A stretch of DNA of 8,072 nt. It comes from Clostridiales bacterium (GTDB taxonomy: Bacteria > Bacillota > Clostridia > Lachnospirales > WRAX01). The notes beneath the pieces were generated by a model that was given only the letters and a program-made list of their open reading frames with translations, ran no database searches and was not told where the DNA came from. The stretch lies in assembly GCA_031277155.1 (NCBI GenBank), contig JAITMW010000086.1, positions 1 to 8,072 on the forward strand. Direction: 5' to 3'. The position numbers and the translations under genes were made by a program. Below are positions 5,260 through 8,072 of this stretch, in pieces (within the stretch, counting starts at the first letter, position 1; every line of letters begins with the position of its first letter).

Positions 5260-6465
5260 TTATGAGGGTATCATTTCATCAAAAACAGAGCGGACGGGTC
5301 TTGTTTCAAGGTTGCTGTCCGTGATAAAGCTGTTTAAATTGCTTATGGCCAGCTGTATCTGCGATATATAAAGCGGGCGCATCACATCCGCCGTATCAGG
5401 CGCAAAAGCGCGATAAAGCATGGCGGGAATGTCCTTATAGCCGGATGGCAGCCGCCCCTGCACCCTTAAAATATGCGCCATGCCCCGCGCCCTTTGCAAA
5501 TCCGCAAAGGTTACGACATAGCCAAGGTGCATATCCCATAAATCGCCATATGCTCCGTTGGATGTAAATGCCGCGCTCCAAAAATCTTCATAACCTGCCA
5601 GCGCAAGCAGCGTGCGGTCAAAAGAGCTGTCCCGCTCCCAATTTCCGGGGCGCAGCGGCGCATCAAGGCCCATAAATTTCTCTTCAAAAAGATGCGCGAG
5701 GGATTCGCCCAGCCCAAGCACATGGCCAACCTCGTGGATGGATATGCGGGCAAATCTTTCTTGAAAAACAAATTGATATCCCCAAATATCGCTCCATTCG
5801 CGTGTGGCGCTGATGAAAACAACATTGTTGCGATGGTCAAAAAAGCCGGAATGCTGATAGTTTGCCCTGTAGAAATCAAAAGACTCGCCGTTCCAATACC
5901 ATCTGTTGCGTCTGGTGGCGAAATAGAAGTCAACATTGTCAAGCGCGCGCGCCAGATATGCGCCGTTAAATGGCAATGTGCGGGAAAACGCGTCATCCCG
6001 GAAAGACTGCACAAAGGCCGCAGTAAATGCCGCGGAAACCCTTAAATCATCGTCGTTCAAGGGCGGAATAACCCAATTTTGCGGAAATGGATTGTAAAAA
6101 TTTGGCGCTTGCTCCAGATAAAAATTCTTCATGGCGTCTCTCAGCGCAAAATTTGTCCCGCCGCCCTGCCTATTTTGGTTTATGTACCGGGGCAGTCTCC
6201 ATGGTGCCGCGGCGGCGGTTTGCGCTGGCTGCCGCAGGCCCAGCCGCGCAAGCTCGTGATGCACAAGGGCGTCAGACATAATTTTATAGAGGCTGCCAAT
6301 GCTTCTGTACACATTTCCGTTTTCGTCCACAAAGAAGCTGCCGCCAAGAGCAGCCGCCTCTTCAGGTGTTATTCTTTGTGCTGTAAGTGAAGTGCTTCCA
6401 AGGCTTCCTGCCACAAACATCGCGCCCAAAATAAGCGCAATGCACCTCCTGATAAATCTTTGCAA
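5260..6465 (-). CDS. Secreted zinc-metalloprotease-like protein (HEVGHVLGLGE motif)
   Basis: I do not recognise a named family. With a TTG start at 6465 the product has 401 residues: an N-terminal signal peptide (basic MQRFIRR, then a hydrophobic run to about residue 28, ending SLTA), a Gly/Ala/Pro-rich linker near 79-105, a long middle domain, and HEVGHVLGLGES at 244-255. His244, Glu245 and His248 form a classic HExxH site; Glu254 lies where metzincins have the third histidine (snapalysin has Asp), so it may be an acidic third zinc ligand. HLFEEKF (258-264) gives further candidates. The C-terminal part contains RTLLALAGYEDFWSAAF and VTFADLQRARGMAH. The TTG is chosen because AAGGAGG (minus strand of 6475-6481) sits 9 nt upstream; ATG 6504 has no such site and would add 13 residues upstream of the signal peptide. 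Likely exported; substrate unknown. Confidence 0.8.
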   Translation of the reverse strand: MQRFIRRCIALILGAMFVAGSLGSTSLTAQRITPEEAAALGGSFFVDENGNVYRSIGSLYKIMSDALVHHELARLGLRQPAQTAAAAPWRLPRYINQNRQGGGTNFALRDAMKNFYLEQAPNFYNPFPQNWVIPPLNDDDLRVSAAFTAAFVQSFRDDAFSRTLPFNGAYLARALDNVDFYFATRRNRWYWNGESFDFYRANYQHSGFFDHRNNVVFISATREWSDIWGYQFVFQERFARISIHEVGHVLGLGESLAHLFEEKFMGLDAPLRPGNWERDSSFDRTLLALAGYEDFWSAAFTSNGAYGDLWDMHLGYVVTFADLQRARGMAHILRVQGRLPSGYKDIPAMLYRAFAPDTADVMRPLYISQIQLAISNLNSFITDSNLETRPVRSVFDEMIPS

Positions 6466-6506
6466 AGTAGAATCCCTCCTTATAAAGACATTGCTCCAAC
6501 TCAAAT

Positions 6507-6535
6507 ATTATAGCATGAGAAATTGTGGGGTGCAA
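6507..6535 (-). promoter_or_regulatory. Sigma-A-type promoter of the metalloprotease-like gene
   Basis: Read on the minus strand, -35 TTGCAC (6530-6535), a 17-bp spacer and -10 TATAAT (6507-6512), with TGC directly before the -10 box (extended -10). Transcription would start near 6500, leaving a leader of about 35 nt that includes the AAGGAGG site. The transcript start lies inside the longer ATG 6504 frame, which further supports the TTG start at 6465. Confidence 0.8.
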
Positions 6536-6555
6536 GAGATTTTTTGATGCAAGAG
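6531..6555. repeat. 8-bp direct repeat at the metalloprotease -35 box
   Basis: TGCAAGAG occurs at 6531-6538 and 6548-6555, 17 bp apart. The first copy overlaps the -35 box. On the transcribed strand this reads CTCTTGCA twice. It could be a regulator site or leave two alternative -35 boxes; chance is possible. Confidence 0.35.
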
Positions 6556-6564
6556 CCTTCACCA

Positions 6565-6730
6565 AGAACCTACGGTCAATAAGCTGCTACCCGCCTTTGC
6601 GGCTGATTTTCCGCCACTCTTCGTCGGGCGCTCCTAGCAGATTACTATGTATATGCGTCGTCGCGCCCTCCTCGATTGGCTAAAAATCAGCTTCGCAAAT
6701 TCGGGCAGCCCATTATTGGCCGCAGGTTCT
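6565..6730. repeat. 166-bp imperfect palindrome between divergent secreted-protein genes
   Basis: The left arm 6565-6631 and right arm 6663-6730 are inverted copies, agreeing by eye at roughly three quarters of positions with small gaps, around a 31-nt centre. Shared blocks, read from the outside in, include AGAACCT, CAATAA, GCTGC, TTTGCG, GCTGATTTT, GCCA and GGGCGC. No convincing open reading frame lies in it and no target-site duplication is evident. It fills nearly all the space between the -35 boxes of two diverging promoters (6530-6535 and 6740-6745). It could be a MITE-like element, a structured RNA or a cruciform-forming spacer. Confidence 0.75.
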
Positions 6731-6739
6731 AAAATTCTG

Positions 6740-6768
6740 TTGATAATTGGGTATTTTTATGTTATATT
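6740..6768 (+). promoter_or_regulatory. Sigma-A-type promoter of the copper-amine-oxidase-N-domain gene
   Basis: The -35 box TTGATA (6740-6745) and -10 box TATATT (6763-6768) are separated by 17 bp. Transcription would start near 6775, a leader of only about 20 nt. The -35 box starts 10 bp after the end of the long palindrome. Confidence 0.65.
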
Positions 6769-6794
6769 TGATGCAGAAAGGAGTGATATTTCAA

Positions 6795-7535
6795 ATGAAA
6801 AAGAAAATTTTTGCCGGTTTGCTGATAATGGCTGCGCTGATGGTTTTTAATGCGGCTCTTGTCCTTGCGGACGACATTAGGGTGCAGTTTGACGGCGTCT
6901 ATGTTCACACACAGCCAGCGCCAATAATCGTAGAAGGCCGCGCGATGCTGCCTGCCCGCGCCATTGTAGAGATGCTGGGCGGAGAGATATATTGGGATGA
7001 CGAATTGCGGCAGGTGCTTATCAATCAGGGCGGCACGCGGATTGTGCTTACTATTGACAGGCCCACGGTCTATGTAAACGGCGCGCCGCAGCAATTGGAC
7101 GTGCCGCCGCAGATTGTTGAGGGCAGAACCCTGGTGCCGCTGCGTTTTGTGGCCGAAAGCCTGGGCCTGGATGTTGATTTTAGCGAGGGCACAGTTTTTA
7201 TCACCACAGCCAGAATGGCCATGGTGACGCACGAAGACTTTGTTTTGTCCGATGGCTCTATATTGTCCGTGCTTTATACGCCGGTTGTGCGGCGCGGCTC
7301 TGAAGCCGAGGTGTTTTTCACGGGTACACCCAATGTGGCATGGTATTTGACCATTCAGTATGCGACAGGTTATGGCACGGCGGCCGGGCTGGGGCACGCT
7401 TTGGCGGATGAAGAAGGCTTTGTGAAATGGGCTTGGCGCGTTGGAAGCAATACCACCATTGGCGACTGGCCGGTGACAATTGTGGGCGGGGGCGAAAGGC
7501 TGCACTTTTATCTCAGCATTGTATCGGCCGATTAA
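6795..7535 (+). CDS. Secreted protein with copper amine oxidase N-terminal domain and Ig-like C-terminal domain
   Basis: The 246-residue product starts with a signal peptide (MKKK, hydrophobic 5-24, likely cut after ALVLA at residue 25). Residues about 28-138 are a copper-amine-oxidase N-terminal-like domain (PF07833 type) built from two similar halves: IIVEGRAMLPARAIVEMLGG (44-63) and QIVEGRTLVPLRFVAESLGL (106-125), each followed by a short strand. In Bacillota this domain is a common cell-surface module without oxidase activity. Residues about 147-246 form a beta-rich domain with GLGHA, GFVKWAWRVGSNTTIG and GGGERLHFYL, resembling Ig-like domains of other secreted Bacillota proteins. No cell-wall anchor or catalytic motif is visible, so a binding role is more likely than an enzyme. 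ATG 6795 follows AAAGGAG (6777-6783) by 11 nt, slightly long. An ATG at 6747 in the same frame lies before the likely transcript start and is rejected. Confidence 0.88.
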   Translation: MKKKIFAGLLIMAALMVFNAALVLADDIRVQFDGVYVHTQPAPIIVEGRAMLPARAIVEMLGGEIYWDDELRQVLINQGGTRIVLTIDRPTVYVNGAPQQLDVPPQIVEGRTLVPLRFVAESLGLDVDFSEGTVFITTARMAMVTHEDFVLSDGSILSVLYTPVVRRGSEAEVFFTGTPNVAWYLTIQYATGYGTAAGLGHALADEEGFVKWAWRVGSNTTIGDWPVTIVGGGERLHFYLSIVSAD

Positions 7536-7562
7536 AATCATTAAGAAATTCTGCAAAATACC

Positions 7563-7591
7563 TTGGCAGGGGCAAAGTTTTGTGATATAAT
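7563..7591 (+). promoter_or_regulatory. Sigma-A-type promoter of the carD-like gene
   Basis: -35 TTGGCA (7563-7568), a 17-bp spacer and -10 TATAAT (7586-7591), with TGA directly before the -10 box (extended -10). Transcription would start near 7598, giving a leader of about 44 nt. No terminator hairpin for the preceding gene is seen in 7536-7562, so read-through from it remains possible. Confidence 0.8.
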
Positions 7592-7641
7592 GAAGATGGA
7601 ATATGAATTTTTTGTGAATGAGATTTTAGAAGGAGGGGATG

Positions 7642-8072
7642 ATGTTGTATGCAAAAGGTGACGCCGTGGTGTATCCCATGCATGGCGCCGGCATTATTGA
7701 AGACTTTGAAATAAAAACCATCGATGGCATATGCCGCAGCTATTGCGTCTTGCGCATCCCCATAGGTGATTTAACCATCATGCTGGAAGCCTCTGCCATG
7801 GAAAATGTAAATTTGCGCAAGGTGCTGCCCAGCGGCGATATTGCCCGCGTGATGGACGATGTGGTGAAAATGCCGGCACAGCCCTCGGGGGACAATTGGA
7901 ACAAGCGCTATAAGGACAATCTCGAAAAAATCAAATCCGGCTGTTTGTCGGACGCAGCAATGGTCTTTCGCAATCTATATTGCAGAGAAAAGCAGCGCGG
8001 CCTGTCTTCCGCCGAAAAAAAGATGCTGTCCAATGTAAAAAAAATCATGCTAAGCGAAATTATGCTGTCCTA
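7642..8072 (+). CDS. carD: CarD/CdnL-family RNA-polymerase-binding transcription regulator, 3' truncated by window end
   Basis: The protein binds the RNA polymerase beta subunit and stabilises open promoter complexes. In the visible 143 residues the N-terminal RNAP-interaction domain has GDAVVYPMHGAGIIE (6-20) and LRIPIGDLTIMLE (37-49). The C-terminal DNA-binding part has WNKRYKDNLEKIKSG (86-100), where Trp86 sits at the place of the tryptophan wedge of mycobacterial CarD, then MVFRNLYCREKQRGLSSAEKKML (helical, given in part: RNLYCREKQRGLS). CarD proteins are usually about 155-165 residues, so only a short tail is missing. AAGGAGG (7630-7636) serves three in-frame starts: ATG 7639 (2 nt, too close), ATG 7642 (5 nt, chosen) and TTG 7645 (8 nt). 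TRCF is far larger and is excluded by context; the assignment is firm. Confidence 0.92.
   Translation, partial: MLYAKGDAVVYPMHGAGIIEDFEIKTIDGICRSYCVLRIPIGDLTIMLEASAMENVNLRKVLPSGDIARVMDDVVKMPAQPSGDNWNKRYKDNLEKIKSGCLSDAAMVFRNLYCREKQRGLSSAEKKMLSNVKKIMLSEIMLS

Noticed and set aside
6466..6504. ATG start at 6504 for the metalloprotease-like gene
   Set aside because: It lies at or before the predicted transcription start, has no ribosome site and would put 13 residues before the signal peptide; the TTG at 6465 has AAGGAGG 9 nt upstream.
6565..6730. 6S-like RNA or transposon with its own gene
   Set aside because: The long-hairpin shape is reminiscent of 6S RNA, but no promoter aimed into it or terminator could be defined, and it is too short to encode a transposase.
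6747..6794. ATG start at 6747 for the copper-amine-oxidase-N-domain gene
   Set aside because: It lies between the -35 and -10 boxes and gives 16 residues before a normal signal peptide start.
1..8072. A new multi-gene defence, toxin-antitoxin or biosynthetic system
   Set aside because: All recognisable genes belong to common metabolic, stress, surface or regulatory families, with no paired effector/immunity or defence domains; the unusual signals are repeats and one uncharacterised exported protein.

Overview
The window looks like a chromosomal segment of a mid-GC, anaerobic-type Bacillota (Clostridia-like) bacterium. The evidence is strong AAGGAGG-type ribosome binding sites, sigma-A promoters with TATAAT boxes and 17-bp spacers, a copper-amine-oxidase-N-domain secreted protein, a PerR-like Fur protein beside Dps, a CarD/CdnL regulator and a stand-alone glutamate formimidoyltransferase. 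The phylum is an inference from style and gene content; no rRNA or marker phylogeny is available here.

Layout. Positions 2-172 hold the 3' end of a COG4091-type oxidoreductase with a SAF-like tail. Positions 173-381 are a non-coding patch of short hairpin repeats. A near-consensus promoter (382-410) then drives ftcD (453-1403, +). From 1581 to 6465 everything is on the minus strand, in transcription order: a secreted HExxH metalloprotease-like protein, dps and perR (12 nt apart, one promoter), a cysteine-desulfurase-like class V aminotransferase, and a type-2 glycerate kinase. ftcD and the glycerate kinase converge on 1404-1580. From 6795 the strand is plus again: a secreted copper-amine-oxidase-N-domain protein and, cut by the window end, a CarD/CdnL regulator. 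The divergent secreted-protein genes are separated by a 166-bp imperfect palindrome.

How the genes work together. dps-perR is a clear stress unit: an iron-storing, peroxide-detoxifying ferritin-like protein with a peroxide-sensing Fur-family repressor, probably autoregulated. The aminotransferase and glycerate kinase may be co-transcribed (67-nt gap), but their joint role is unclear. FtcD works in histidine catabolism and one-carbon metabolism; no hut or cyclodeaminase gene is visible. CarD binds RNA polymerase. The rest is mostly housekeeping or accessory in ordinary order.

I see no convincing new multi-gene defence or biosynthetic system. The most unusual content is non-coding. There are two short hairpin-repeat families whose apices fit the exceptionally stable single-stranded DNA mini-hairpin GCGNAGC. 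One repeat pair differs almost only by compensatory changes, and one repeat copy has become the C-terminal coding tail of the aminotransferase. There is also the long palindrome between the divergent promoters. The secreted HEVGHVLGLGE protein is the least characterised gene.
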